From Agarophyton chilense (lineage: Eukaryota; Rhodophyta; Florideophyceae; Gracilariales; Gracilariaceae): DNA of 64,000 nucleotides. The DNA lies in NCBI GenBank assembly GCA_030374765.1, contig JARGXX010000068.1:186001-250000 (forward strand), read 5' to 3'. Positions 54,308 through 63,338 of the stretch are shown piece after piece. The position numbers and the translations under genes were made by a program. A model generated the notes under the pieces. That model was not told where the DNA came from. It did not search any database and worked only from the letters and a program-made list of their open reading frames with translations. Position 1 is the first letter of the stretch. Every line of letters begins with the position of its first letter.

Positions 54308-54333
54308 CAGTGCGTTTCAAAAACATATCCCTT
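54308..54333 (+). repeat. Left outer terminal inverted repeat
   Basis: Begins directly after TA with CAGTGCGTTTCAAAAACATATCCCT. It matches the right end in reverse complement with a few changes, including the first base (C here, A at the other end). Confidence 0.8.
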
Positions 54334-54411
54334 TACAAAAACTGCGCCAAAAAGGCACTTCACGTACTGTAGAGCACATTTCACAACAAATAAAAACCAC
54401 TAAGTCAATAA

Positions 54412-54436
54412 CACTGTTTCAAAAGTATATCCTTTA
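54412..54436 (+). repeat. Left inner terminal-type repeat
   Basis: CACTGTTTCAAAAGTATATCC, similar in pattern to the outer repeat and in direct orientation with it, located about 20 bp upstream of the transposase ATG. Confidence 0.7.
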
Positions 54437-54455
54437 TACAATCATTCGCTCAATT

Positions 54456-55451
54456 ATGGCTCGTGGCGCACCTCTCACACGCTCTGAACAGCTGGAAATC
54501 ATGGAATTAGTAGGTCAGGGTATGATTCCAGCAGATATAGCCCGAAAACTCAAGCGCAGCCCAAAAACAATCAGCAACTTCATCAAAAACCCCGCTGCAT
54601 ACGGAACAAAGCGTTCAACCGGCCGTCCAACGGCACTATCCCCGGCCGATAAGCGTGGAATTAAGCGAGAACTATGCCGCAACACTTCATCTTGCGGGAA
54701 AATTGTCAAAAATCTAAATTTGCCTCTATCACGATCTACAATATGGCGTGAAGTCAACCGTCAAAATTTGTTCAAGTACACAAAAATGAGGAAAACTTTT
54801 TTTTTAAAAGATAATCACAAGAAAAATCGAGTTGAATGGTGTGCTCAAAAGGCTTATTGGAAAACGGAATGGAATAATGTTATCTTTTCCGACGAAAAAA
54901 AGTTTAACCTTGATGGTCCAGATTGCTATAAATTTTATTGGCATGATCTACGAAAAGAAAAGAAGGAATTTGTGACTAGGCATTCAGGAGGCGCATCAGT
55001 AATGGTTTGGGCTGGAATCTCCACGAAAGGAGCAACTGATATGGCTTTTGTTGAAACTACAATGAACTCTGAGAAGTATGCTGAGGTTCTAGAAAACTAT
55101 CTTTTACCTTTTTCATACTGTATGCACGGAGAAGAATTCATTTTCCAGCAAGATAATGCACCTGTGCATAAGTCTAATTCTATGAAACAGTGGTTCAATA
55201 GTCTAAATATGTCGGTTATGGAATGGCCTGAGCGCTTTCCTGACCTCAACCCTATCGAAAACATTTGGGGAATGTTGGCCCGAATGGTTTATGGGCAAGG
55301 AAGGCAGTTTGATACAGTTTTTGATTTGAAAAATTGTATCAAAGATTGCTGGGAAAAGATTGACTGTAATGCTATCAATCCTTTTATAGAATCAATGCCA
55401 AAGCGTTGTATAAGTGTTATACAGGCTAGAGGAGCAAAAATAAACTACTGA
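54456..55451 (+). CDS. Tc1/mariner transposase, DD34E
   Basis: 331 residues from ATG, usual length for the family. The N-terminal part is a helix-turn-helix region (LTRSEQLEIMELVGQGMIPA, IARKLKRSPKTISNFI) with a GRP-type linker (STGRPTALSP). The catalytic triad is present: D in FSDEKKF, D in QQDNAPVH and E in NPIENIW, with 34 residues between the second D and the E. It excises and inserts its own DNA at TA sites. No frameshift or stop interrupts it, so it could still be active, but this is inferred only from the intact frame. Confidence 0.93.
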   Translation: MARGAPLTRSEQLEIMELVGQGMIPADIARKLKRSPKTISNFIKNPAAYGTKRSTGRPTALSPADKRGIKRELCRNTSSCGKIVKNLNLPLSRSTIWREVNRQNLFKYTKMRKTFFLKDNHKKNRVEWCAQKAYWKTEWNNVIFSDEKKFNLDGPDCYKFYWHDLRKEKKEFVTRHSGGASVMVWAGISTKGATDMAFVETTMNSEKYAEVLENYLLPFSYCMHGEEFIFQQDNAPVHKSNSMKQWFNSLNMSVMEWPERFPDLNPIENIWGMLARMVYGQGRQFDTVFDLKNCIKDCWEKIDCNAINPFIESMPKRCISVIQARGAKINY

Positions 55452-55479
55452 ACTCGCGTTAGAATAAAAAGGATGCAAT

Positions 55480-55502
55480 AAAGGTTATGATTTTGAAACA
55501 GT
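55480..55502 (-). repeat. Right inner terminal-type repeat
   Basis: Reverse complement reads ACTGTTTCAAAATCATAACC, matching the left inner repeat at 54412 with a few changes. Confidence 0.7.
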
Positions 55503-55582
55503 TTTTTTACTTGAAAATTTTTTCACACTGATTTTGTTAGTTGTACTGTAGCCAAAACGTCGATTTTTGGAAAATTTGCGCG

Positions 55583-55607
55583 AGGGATATGATTTTGAAA
55601 CAGACTT
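55583..55607 (-). repeat. Right outer terminal inverted repeat
   Basis: Reverse complement reads AAGTCTGTTTCAAAATCAT, matching the left outer repeat. It is followed by TA, completing the target-site duplication. Confidence 0.8.
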
Positions 55608-55783
55608 TACCTCGGAAACAATCATTTGGTGAACGAAGAGCTTTCTAATCTTCATCTCCGGAGTGCCCTTTTTCTGAGTGAACTTCTGTTCACATCGAGT
55701 GAGCAGGTTTCCCCTCCTTGATTACACCGCCTGGCCAACAAGAAAATACACTCGAACATACTTCTTTTGAACTTATAGCAACC

Positions 55784-56509
55784 ATGCCAGCAAATGAAGC
55801 CCAAGCATTTCAGCCTCTTTCCGTATTCAAACGATTCTGTCTGTCAACTTTGTGGACTGTGTTCGGATTGGTATTTTTCTATCTAGTTATGGTGGTTCTA
55901 TCTTCGCTAGCGACAGGCATTGTTCTCGATCGATTACCGCAGAATGGATGGGCTCGATCCGCTTCAAGACACACGGGTGCTGTCACAGCCCCTGTATTTG
56001 CGTCATTCCTCATCACAAATCCCGGATCATTGTGGTCGCTTTTTCTATCCCTTATGGTTGCGTGCGCGCATTTTTGCCATTTCGTGATAATTGCCAACGA
56101 TTTGCGCGTATATGTTGATGACGAAGTGATTGTTAAGATGTTTCGTTTGGAGAGCACGCATCCAATATTTCGGCTTATGCCACTCAAGACTGCACACGTT
56201 CTTGGTACGGTGGGGTTTGTTTCCATGCTGATTATTTCAACTGAAAGATGTTACGGTCCGTTTTTGGGTAGACGAGAACGAAGATTACCTCTCATAACGC
56301 GTGCATGCTGTGCTTGGATATGGGGTGTCTTTAACCTATTCTTCGTTGATCGACTGGTCGCGGCCATCAAGCTGAAGAAAGATGGGGAGGAAATACTCTA
56401 CCCAATCGCTTTTCTGTTTATCCTTGCCTATAGCGCAGCGAAATGCACGATGAGAGAGAAAAGATGGGACGAAACTCACAGAGTCAAAACGGAAAAGAAA
56501 GTGGAATGA
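55784..56509 (+). CDS. Unknown polytopic membrane protein, about five spans
   Basis: 241 residues from the first ATG (MPANEAQAFQPLS). Hydrophobic segments: LWTVFGLVFFYLVMVVLSSL, SLWSLFLSLMVACAHFCHFV, AHVLGTVGFVSMLIIS, AWIWGVFNLFFVDRL and LYPIAFLFILAYSAA, suggesting about five spans and a Lys-rich tail (EKRWDETHRVKTEKK). No family is recognised. It is convergent with the FIST gene (58 bp between stops), and the Tc1 transposon lies about 180 bp upstream of its ATG, in the promoter zone. Confidence 0.75.
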   Translation: MPANEAQAFQPLSVFKRFCLSTLWTVFGLVFFYLVMVVLSSLATGIVLDRLPQNGWARSASRHTGAVTAPVFASFLITNPGSLWSLFLSLMVACAHFCHFVIIANDLRVYVDDEVIVKMFRLESTHPIFRLMPLKTAHVLGTVGFVSMLIISTERCYGPFLGRRERRLPLITRACCAWIWGVFNLFFVDRLVAAIKLKKDGEEILYPIAFLFILAYSAAKCTMREKRWDETHRVKTEKKVE

Positions 56510-56567
56510 CTCCGTTTAACTAGACTCACGCATCACAACGATGCTTCCTTCTTGCGAAATCTTCCTG

Positions 56568-57872
56568 CTACTGAAACAACGCCATTCCAATGGCAAGATT
56601 TGAGTGCAAATTACGACCAGCCACTTGCCCCTGTTCTCCGAACGCCGTCATCCCTAACATAGCTGCCTTTCCTTTTATGGGTTCCAAACTCTTATTTAGC
56701 TCATCACCCACAGCGATGCTAAGACCTCCACAATAAATCAGAATTCCCGCCTTTGGGTTTGTCAATCCTCCTTGGTTCATCGCTTCTTTGTAAACGTGTT
56801 CCAAACCAATCGAAGCAGCAGTTGCAGAGTCAGCACCTCCCATTTTTCGCATCACAGTTAGTTTATCCCCTTCGTTAACCTCTGCAAACAGTCCCACACT
56901 CCCTTCTGCAGTTATTTGTGCTGCATGAATTCCTATCCATCCACCAGACACTCTTTCTACCCCAAGAGGAAATGATGCACATTCAACTAGCACTGATCCC
57001 CCTTCTCTCGACTGCGTTTCGATGACTTCGCCAACCCATTCCCGAAGCACCTCACCAGCCGACTTCCCATCTAGTTCATGAATTACACGCCCGGCGCATT
57101 TCGTCACAATCGCATACTGTTCTCCTTTTTTGTAAGGAGGAAGAAGGCATGATCCAAAAGGAACTCCAGCTTTAATACCTACCGCCGATAAACCGGTTGA
57201 AAACACACCTTGGTCATGATGTAGGCTCCATCCTCCGGTCACTGTATTGTCAGCAGCAGAACCACCAAATACTGCAACTCCTGGAAGAACAGTAGAAAAA
57301 GTCTGCAAAACTTCCTCTTCTATACCCGGTGAAGTTGACAGCAACACATTTTTCACGACTCCCAACTTGCCTTTCAGCTGTGCGGCCACACGATTTGCAG
57401 CCTCAGTTGCATCACAATTTTCGAGAGTACAAGCTGCCGTCGCCATTCCGTCACTATCGTGAAGCAGTATTCCGACTCCATTAGGCACCGCGCCGGCATT
57501 TGAAAGGAGCGCAGCACACGTAGTGGCACCATGGATCTGTACGTCTGGAAGACGTTTACGAATAAGATCGTGCACCTCCGCTGCACTTCGATCCACCGTA
57601 TGCGTAACAAGAGCCACTGTGGGCGATGTAGTCGTGGACATTGCAGCATCCAACGCCGCCTCCACAGCTTCTGCAGTGGACGCTAAGTCAGAAGACCCGA
57701 CCGATACAGATAGCATGGGTGTCATCCTATTTGCAACTTGCGCGGAGCGTCGGGCAGCTTTGGGATTTGTGACATGGGGCAAAGTAACGAAGGAATTTCT
57801 GCTGCATGTTTGTGAAAAGTTATGTGCGTGTCGAGAGGACGGAAGCGATATGATGGGGAAGGTGAATGCCAT
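56568..57872 (-). CDS. FIST (N and C) domain protein, plastid-type leader
   Basis: 434 residues from ATG. A Ser/Arg-rich leader (about 1-50) is compatible with organelle targeting. FIST_N (about 60-230: VALVTHTVDRSAAEVHDLI, GATTCAALLS, VLPGVAVFGGSAADN) is followed by FIST_C (about 240-430: HELDGKSAGEVLREWVG, GKAAMLGMTAFGEQGQVAG). FIST modules sense small molecules, probably amino acids, in signalling proteins of bacteria and some eukaryotes. Here FIST stands alone, without a kinase, cyclase or F-box, as in some photosynthetic organisms. Role inferred: small-molecule sensing in the organelle. Confidence 0.88.
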   Translation of the reverse strand: MAFTFPIISLPSSRHAHNFSQTCSRNSFVTLPHVTNPKAARRSAQVANRMTPMLSVSVGSSDLASTAEAVEAALDAAMSTTTSPTVALVTHTVDRSAAEVHDLIRKRLPDVQIHGATTCAALLSNAGAVPNGVGILLHDSDGMATAACTLENCDATEAANRVAAQLKGKLGVVKNVLLSTSPGIEEEVLQTFSTVLPGVAVFGGSAADNTVTGGWSLHHDQGVFSTGLSAVGIKAGVPFGSCLLPPYKKGEQYAIVTKCAGRVIHELDGKSAGEVLREWVGEVIETQSREGGSVLVECASFPLGVERVSGGWIGIHAAQITAEGSVGLFAEVNEGDKLTVMRKMGGADSATAASIGLEHVYKEAMNQGGLTNPKAGILIYCGGLSIAVGDELNKSLEPIKGKAAMLGMTAFGEQGQVAGRNLHSNLAIGMALFQ

Positions 57873-59634
57873 TGCAAAGAACTCGATATCGCTCGCAAGA
57901 TTTGACTACCTGCGGTGGGTGAGCGTAGTCAGATGACACGCGTCTTCGAGATGTAAGAATTTCTATGGAGGGCCACTTTTTCATCCCTAGCTCTCTAGCT
58001 AGAGCTAGAGATAAACAAAGATTGGTGGTTTTTCTCTCTCAAGGTCATGTTTTTTTATTTTGGGCACCGCTTTAGACGGACAGCTAGAGTTCTACCGCAT
58101 GCCCTCGTCTGAGCTCTCTGCATTACGTCTCGAGATCCGGAGCTACGGTTTCAACCAAGCAGGCCGAAGTTCTGTCAATATAGAACACTTTGTCCACCAC
58201 AGTCAAATGAAGTTCACGAGCCATGGCAGTGTTATATAAGGCCTGTGACTCTCCTCCTAGACTAACTGCACTCGAGAGTAATGAAATGGCGTTCAAATAA
58301 ACACTTGATGTTCATGTTCACAAAATCTCAGGACAATTCATGAAAAAATTGTGAGATTAACTGCATACTATAGGCGTTCTCTTAAGCTACGAAGTTTTTG
58401 TTATGCGTCTTTCTCGTGAGAGTGATTATTAGTGTCTACTTGCCGTGAGAGCAGATTTGCAGGCTCTGCCTTGCGAGCATCACGATCATGACGAGTGGAA
58501 AAGAGAAAAGTCACAATACAATGATTATATTGATACTTCCATCTGTCCTTTCTTTAATGTGACTCGGGTGAGACAACTTGCTACAGGCAACCAAAAATCA
58601 TTGCTGATATCATGAAGTTACTTCAACTCGTAGAATAGTTAGTCAGAGAAAGAGAGAGAGAGAGTTTTTGTCTATAAATAACATTCGGAAAACTAGCACT
58701 GTCGTCCACTTTTTGCAAAAGGCTTGATTTGTATCCATCTTTTTTGCGTTGGTTACCTAGTTCTAGAACGTACGTTGCAACAAAAAGCTCGGCTAGAGTT
58801 CAAAACAACGATGTGGTTTACAACGCGAAGGTCGCGAATGCATAGTGCGTGAGGATATCTTTGGTTCGGACCAATACGCAGCGTCGAAGGTTGTAGGGTT
58901 GTCCTCGTAGCCTTCTAAATAGGGCTCGCCTTAGTGTAGGCTGCTCCCATGCGAAGCCCACTTAAAATCTACAAGTATGCGATGAGGAGCTGAAAGACAT
59001 GCACCACCGATCTCTCTAGTTGAGATTCGCCATACGTGACGTTTTGCCGGGAGATGACGATCACGCTGCAGCACATGCCAGCATGAGACTAGCAGAGCTG
59101 TGATTGGACAGCCATGCGAATGCTGCTGATAGCTGACGTGTTCGTCGGAGTTGATGCATCATGCAAATGTGCTCCTCGGATGTAATTTACAAGCCATGCT
59201 TTGATCGCCAACTCCTCTCTCTCTAAGTTAGCTAGGTACACTCCAGTTTTCAATCAGCTCAGTGGCGCTTTCCTTCCATTAAATCATAGTCGGCCTATAA
59301 TGTGTGGATGCACAACGACAAATGAACGATTTACGAAATGATGCTACAGACTACGTACGCGCTTGCGAACACACGGTTCAAAACAGATCAGCCAGCTGTT
59401 GTCATATTCGTCCGCCATACCGGCGCTCGGCGATACAATTTCCGGTCTTTAAGACATACCCGTCAATGTCGAAGCTCCTGGCCAAGAAAAAAAAAATAGA
59501 AGCACGCTCGTTGGAGTTGTGGTGAGGTATGTTTCTTCCCTTGTACATGATTGTGTGAGATACGGCGGGGCTCCGTATTTAGTGATAGTTATTTGTTGAT
59601 AGTTACAAAAAGATTGTGCTTCAGACGCTCACAA
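57873..59634. other. Large intergenic region, no gene recognised
   Basis: 1.76 kb between the FIST gene start and the kinase gene end. It contains a (GA)n simple repeat at 58645-58664 and a CTCTAGCTAGAG palindrome with flanking CTAG-rich sequence near 57990-58010. No coding or RNA gene is recognised. It should include the FIST promoter. Confidence 0.5.
58645..58664. repeat. GA dinucleotide repeat
   Basis: Short AG run (about 20 bp) in an intergenic region; no function evident. Confidence 0.8.
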
Positions 59635-60720
59635 TCATGAAACGGGAAACGTGCTAACAGTACTACATGTCTCGGTGCTGCATGCACCAGTAGCACAAAT
59701 AGCAGTGCCATTGGAGTTGACATGGTTTGGAGCGGTTTGCACGGGGTGTGAAGCACATTGTCGCTGCTTACATTTGGTGCAGAATCCAGCAGCATTGTCT
59801 TCAATATCCGAGCCAGTGGTAGTACAATCATCAGAGATATCGCTGTGAAGCGAGTCTTCCAAAGAGCCAGCGAGGTACCACGGATGTCTCTTCACCATGT
59901 CCAATGACCATCTTTCCTTTGGATTCTTAACAATGAGCTTTTTCATGAGATCCACAGCGGCTGGCGGTAGAAAAGATGGGTAGTTGACGTTGCAGCGATT
60001 GACCTTGGACAACAGGACGCGTTCGTTGGCGTGATAAAACGGTTGCGAGGCAGAGAGCAACACAAACAGAATAATGCCGATGGAAAAAGCATCTGACTTG
60101 GCTCCATCATAGCCGTCGTTTTGGGAACCATTCCACACTTCTGGGGCACAGTAATGCGGGGAACCACAATTGGTGCGCAACAACAATGAACCGTGGTCCT
60201 TCATAGCACTAAAGCCAAAGTCGGTAACCTTCAAATTGCCATGAGAGTCCAGCAACAAGTTCTCCGGTTTGAGGTCGCGATGAAACACGTGGTGCTGATG
60301 ACAGAAATAAACGGCATCAACAAGCTGTCTGAAATAACGTCGTGCAAGCGGCTCAGACAGTCTCCCCTTGTCGGCGATAAAGTTGTAAAAGTCGCCGCCG
60401 GATGCCAGATCCATGACAAGGTAGACGCGATTGTCTGACACCAAAACATCGTGAAGATTGATAATGTTTGGATGGGAAAGAGCTCTCAAAATGCTCATCT
60501 CGCGGCGAATGTCCAGATTGGCCGGCAAGTCATGCTTAAGCACGTTGGTGGCCACTATCTTGACGGCGAAAAAGCGACCCGTTCGCATATGCCTGGCGCG
60601 ACGAACTTTTCCAAAGTTACCGCATCCCAGCGTTTCCAGCATTTGGTAAACGCCGACACAAGGCGAAGAACGCTGGCTCACAAAGCTGCCCAGGTACGAC
60701 ATGGCGCCCTGCAACACCAT
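59635..60720 (-). CDS. SNF1/CAMK-type protein kinase with Cys-rich tail
   Basis: 361 residues from the first ATG (MVLQGAMSYLG); a second ATG at 60702 is possible. The kinase domain has all active motifs: LGCGNFGKV (Gly loop), AVKIV lysine, HRDLKPENLLL, DFGFS and the activation-loop exit CGSPHYCAPEVW. The GSPHY.APE form is typical of SNF1-related and Gin4/Hsl1-type CAMK kinases. The tail after about residue 280 is Cys-rich (CTKCKQRQCASH, CATGACSTETC) and may bind metal, which is unusual. No UBA or KA1 domain is visible. Substrates unknown. Confidence 0.9.
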   Translation of the reverse strand: MVLQGAMSYLGSFVSQRSSPCVGVYQMLETLGCGNFGKVRRARHMRTGRFFAVKIVATNVLKHDLPANLDIRREMSILRALSHPNIINLHDVLVSDNRVYLVMDLASGGDFYNFIADKGRLSEPLARRYFRQLVDAVYFCHQHHVFHRDLKPENLLLDSHGNLKVTDFGFSAMKDHGSLLLRTNCGSPHYCAPEVWNGSQNDGYDGAKSDAFSIGIILFVLLSASQPFYHANERVLLSKVNRCNVNYPSFLPPAAVDLMKKLIVKNPKERWSLDMVKRHPWYLAGSLEDSLHSDISDDCTTTGSDIEDNAAGFCTKCKQRQCASHPVQTAPNHVNSNGTAICATGACSTETCSTVSTFPVS

Positions 60721-60749
60721 ATTGGCGGGGGCAAAGTGCAGAAAAGAGC

Positions 60750-60796
60750 GAGAAGAAGCGCGAGAAGAAGCGCGAGAAGAAGCGCGAGAAAAAGCG
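60750..60796. repeat. 12-bp tandem repeat, about four units
   Basis: Unit GAGAAGAAGCGC repeated three times exactly and once with a change. It lies just upstream of the kinase ATG and, if read on the minus strand, encodes a Ser-Arg-Ala-Ser repeat, but no ATG precedes it. Confidence 0.85.
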
Positions 60797-61458
60797 TACA
60801 ACAGCAATATCAAAAGCACTCGGGGGGCCTCCAGCACTGGGAGCAACAAGCAAAGTTATGCCAACGTGCGCGCGTCGAATGGAAGCGAGCCGCGCCATAT
60901 ATGTGTATACAATACACACACAGCCGTCACAGTAGCGGCTGCAGCGGGTGCTGCTGCTACGGCGACGCCGCCACCGTCGCCGCCACCGCCATGTGCATTG
61001 CAATTGAAGCGCGAGCGCGCGCACGTCGCGTGCGCGACACGCCGTCGACGGCTCGCAGCCACCGCCTCGAACGGCCGCGTCACTCCCCGCGTCCGCGCCG
61101 TGTGCCCCTTGCAAATTGCACTCTGCAATTAAGTGGCAGATACTTACACATTCACACGTTTTTGTTCTGGCCACGTACAACACGTATACCACGTACAAAG
61201 CGCGTATGAGCGCGTATGGCACGCATGCAATGGAGATCGCTAGTGCACGGCGCTGATTGGGGCGGGCGCATCCGCCTCCCCGAGCGCACACCGGCGTGCT
61301 GCAAAAATTGCACCCGAACCGCACGAAAGGCGTTGGTGCGCGCACTCCACTGCACAACCCCCATTCGCCTCCCTCTCTGTTTACCGCACGTTGACCGCAA
61401 CCTGCCTCTCCCTCATCTTCGCTCCCCACCTCCTTTCCTCTCACCTCCGCACCCCCTC

Positions 61459-61515
61459 CATTCCCTTCCATTCCATTCCATTCCCTTCCCTTCCCTTCCC
61501 TTCCCTTCCCTTCCC
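61459..61515. repeat. TTCCC-type pyrimidine microsatellite
   Basis: Tandem CCTTCC/CATTCC units followed by a TTCCC run, in a C/T-only tract of about 55 bp just upstream of the DUF218 gene. It could form triplex DNA and affect promoter function; no direct evidence. Confidence 0.85.
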
Positions 61516-61583
61516 CTCCTCCGTCCGCCCATCCGCACACCTTCTGCTCAGTTCTAACTTGGCGGCGCGCACGCACCAACGCT

Positions 61584-63338
61584 ATGTCGCTCGCAGCTTT
61601 CTCGCCGCTTTTGCTGCCGCCCTGCCACGCCACTCCCCATCCCCCATGCCTGCCCCTCAGTCGTACCGCCCTCCCCTCGCGCGCTGCCTTGCGTCGCCCC
61701 TCCCTGCGCTGCGCGCTTTCCGAATCTCCCTCTGCACACCCCTCACCGCCCAACCGCTCGCTCGCAAGTCTGCACGAGCTCACCGAGCGCATTGCCGACC
61801 TCCTGCACGTTGGATCCATTCATAATGACTACTTGCACTGTCCAAAGGATGCTCCCCTGGGTTACTTGCATGCCACCACCCATGTCGTTGTCGTCTTCGG
61901 AAAGCATCTCATCCGCGATCAGCTTACCGTCGAATACGCAAAACGCATCATCACCCTTGTCAAGCAGATTGCTCGCGGTGCTCTCAGTCCACACGTGATT
62001 TGTTTCACTGGCGGAAACGGGCTTAATGATGACGGTACCATTTCAGAAGCTGCTGCTGGCTATGCTTTTTTTCGCAATGTCTGTGAAGAAGCCAACGTCG
62101 ATGTCTCCGCCTTTCAATTTATTCTTGAGCACAACAGCCACAACACCAAAGAAAACCTGCGAAACGTCATCGAAGAATTGCGCCGTCGTTTCGGCGCTGA
62201 TGCGCTTTCAGCTTGTCACTTCACCCTCGTGTCCAGTGACTATCACCTCATTCGCATTCAAGAGGTTCATCGATTGAGCCCTCGTCAAAGTGTCTTGTTT
62301 CCGCTCGAAGTTTCCGCTTCCACTTGGAATTGTATCTTTGCAGCATATCCATTTTGTGTCAGTCGCGATCCCGCCACCGCCTTTCTAGGGCGCGCCGTCG
62401 TTCTAGCAAATGATCTTGGTATTCTTCACGTCAATCTCAAAGGCGCTCTCATTGACCGTGAATTCGTTTCCAAGGAGAATCTTGATCGTCTCAACGAAAC
62501 CTTTGCCAAAATGCGAGAAATGTACCGAGTTATCCACTCAAACACCTCTGCTACTGGCGGCTTCAAAACCGACATGCGCAAGCACGCAGAAACGCTCGAA
62601 CTCGCCATTCACCACATTCGCGAGGTACACACTCTGCTCGGCCCGCTCAACGAGACTGGTTCCTCCGTCCCGCACGCGCACCTTGAACTTGGACTTGAGC
62701 ACCTCACAAGCGCCATCCGCGCCATGCGTTCTTCTATGGATCCTGATCGGGTGCTCCGAACACACGACAGAATGGCCATCATAGAGGACATGATCAGTTT
62801 TGTTGCCGAACAAAAAGGCACACTATATTCATCGTCATCCTCTGTTTCGGACGACTCTGATGGCGGTAATCAACACGCTCACATTTTCTCAGAGAATGAC
62901 GATGTGTCGTTTTTCGACTCAGTCCCTGGAAAATCCTCAGACAAGCGGAAACCAACCACGCGCATGACCACTGCTATGATCAACGAGGTCACCTGGAGAG
63001 GGGGCCAAATTTTCAAAGGAAACGGCAAGAAAATTGCTCGAGATGGACCTAACATCATCATTGCCGACAGCGCTGCCCCCATGGCATCTAATTCGACTCA
63101 CAAAACCTCGCTAGGAACCCGTCGAACTGCTGCTCATTCCGATACTCTGGCTGGTCATCTCGCAAGCTCGTTGGTATCGAACAAACCACCCAAACCTCGA
63201 TCTGCTTCCACCAATCCACGTTCTCGTTCTCGCTCGTCCACCGCTCGCAAGACTCAAGCCCGTGCGTCAACCTCTTCCAAAAAACGGAACCCGTCTGCCA
63301 GGAAACTTGCGAGTCCGTCGCAGAGCGAGAGTGTGTAG
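61584..63338 (+). CDS. DUF218 (YdcF/SanA/ElyC) domain protein, plastid leader
   Basis: 584 residues from ATG. The first about 45 residues (MSLAAFSPLLLPPCHATPH..., rich in Ala/Ser/Pro/Arg, no acids) look like a plastid transit peptide. The DUF218 domain runs about residues 95-220: VVVVFGKHLIRDQLTVEYA, CFTGGNGLNDDGTISEAAAG, ILEHNSHNTKENLRNVIEEL and FTLVSSDYHLIRI are the family motifs. Bacterial members bind or modify peptidoglycan-type or cell-envelope precursors; the biochemical role is unproven. A long helical middle (about 300-390) and a Ser/Arg/Lys-rich C-terminal tail (RSASTNPRSRSRSSTARK) follow, which bacterial members lack. Confidence 0.9.
   Translation: MSLAAFSPLLLPPCHATPHPPCLPLSRTALPSRAALRRPSLRCALSESPSAHPSPPNRSLASLHELTERIADLLHVGSIHNDYLHCPKDAPLGYLHATTHVVVVFGKHLIRDQLTVEYAKRIITLVKQIARGALSPHVICFTGGNGLNDDGTISEAAAGYAFFRNVCEEANVDVSAFQFILEHNSHNTKENLRNVIEELRRRFGADALSACHFTLVSSDYHLIRIQEVHRLSPRQSVLFPLEVSASTWNCIFAAYPFCVSRDPATAFLGRAVVLANDLGILHVNLKGALIDREFVSKENLDRLNETFAKMREMYRVIHSNTSATGGFKTDMRKHAETLELAIHHIREVHTLLGPLNETGSSVPHAHLELGLEHLTSAIRAMRSSMDPDRVLRTHDRMAIIEDMISFVAEQKGTLYSSSSSVSDDSDGGNQHAHIFSENDDVSFFDSVPGKSSDKRKPTTRMTTAMINEVTWRGGQIFKGNGKKIARDGPNIIIADSAAPMASNSTHKTSLGTRRTAAHSDTLAGHLASSLVSNKPPKPRSASTNPRSRSRSSTARKTQARASTSSKKRNPSARKLASPSQSESV

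Larger units (their letters stand above)
54308..55607 (+). mobile_element. Complete Tc1/mariner transposon (DD34E), 1.3 kb
   Basis: A 1300-bp element flanked by TA dinucleotides (54306-54307 and 55608-55609), the target-site duplication of this family. Outer terminal repeats 54308-54333 and 55583-55607 are imperfect (consensus CAGTGCGTTTCAAAA against AAGTCTGTTTCAAAA read inward). A second, inner pair of similar repeats lies at 54412-54436 and 55480-55502. The two pairs give an IR/DR-like arrangement. The single ORF is intact, so the element may be recent. It lies between the scramblase gene and a membrane protein gene. Confidence 0.9.
60721..61583. promoter_or_regulatory. Head-to-head region between kinase and DUF218 genes
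   Basis: About 860 bp separates the starts. It includes a 12-bp tandem repeat (60750-60796), GC/CCG-rich sequence near 60950-61080 and a pyrimidine microsatellite (61459-61515) ending about 70 bp upstream of the DUF218 ATG. This region should hold both promoters. No further gene is recognised despite open frames in the repetitive stretches. Confidence 0.6.

Noticed and set aside
60451-61209. Long plus-strand frame overlapping the kinase gene and promoter
   Set aside because: Shadow of the kinase CDS and of repetitive GC-rich promoter sequence.
60617-61819. 400-codon minus-strand frame opposite the DUF218 start
   Set aside because: Starts as a translation of low-complexity Gly/Arg repeats and overlaps two supported genes.
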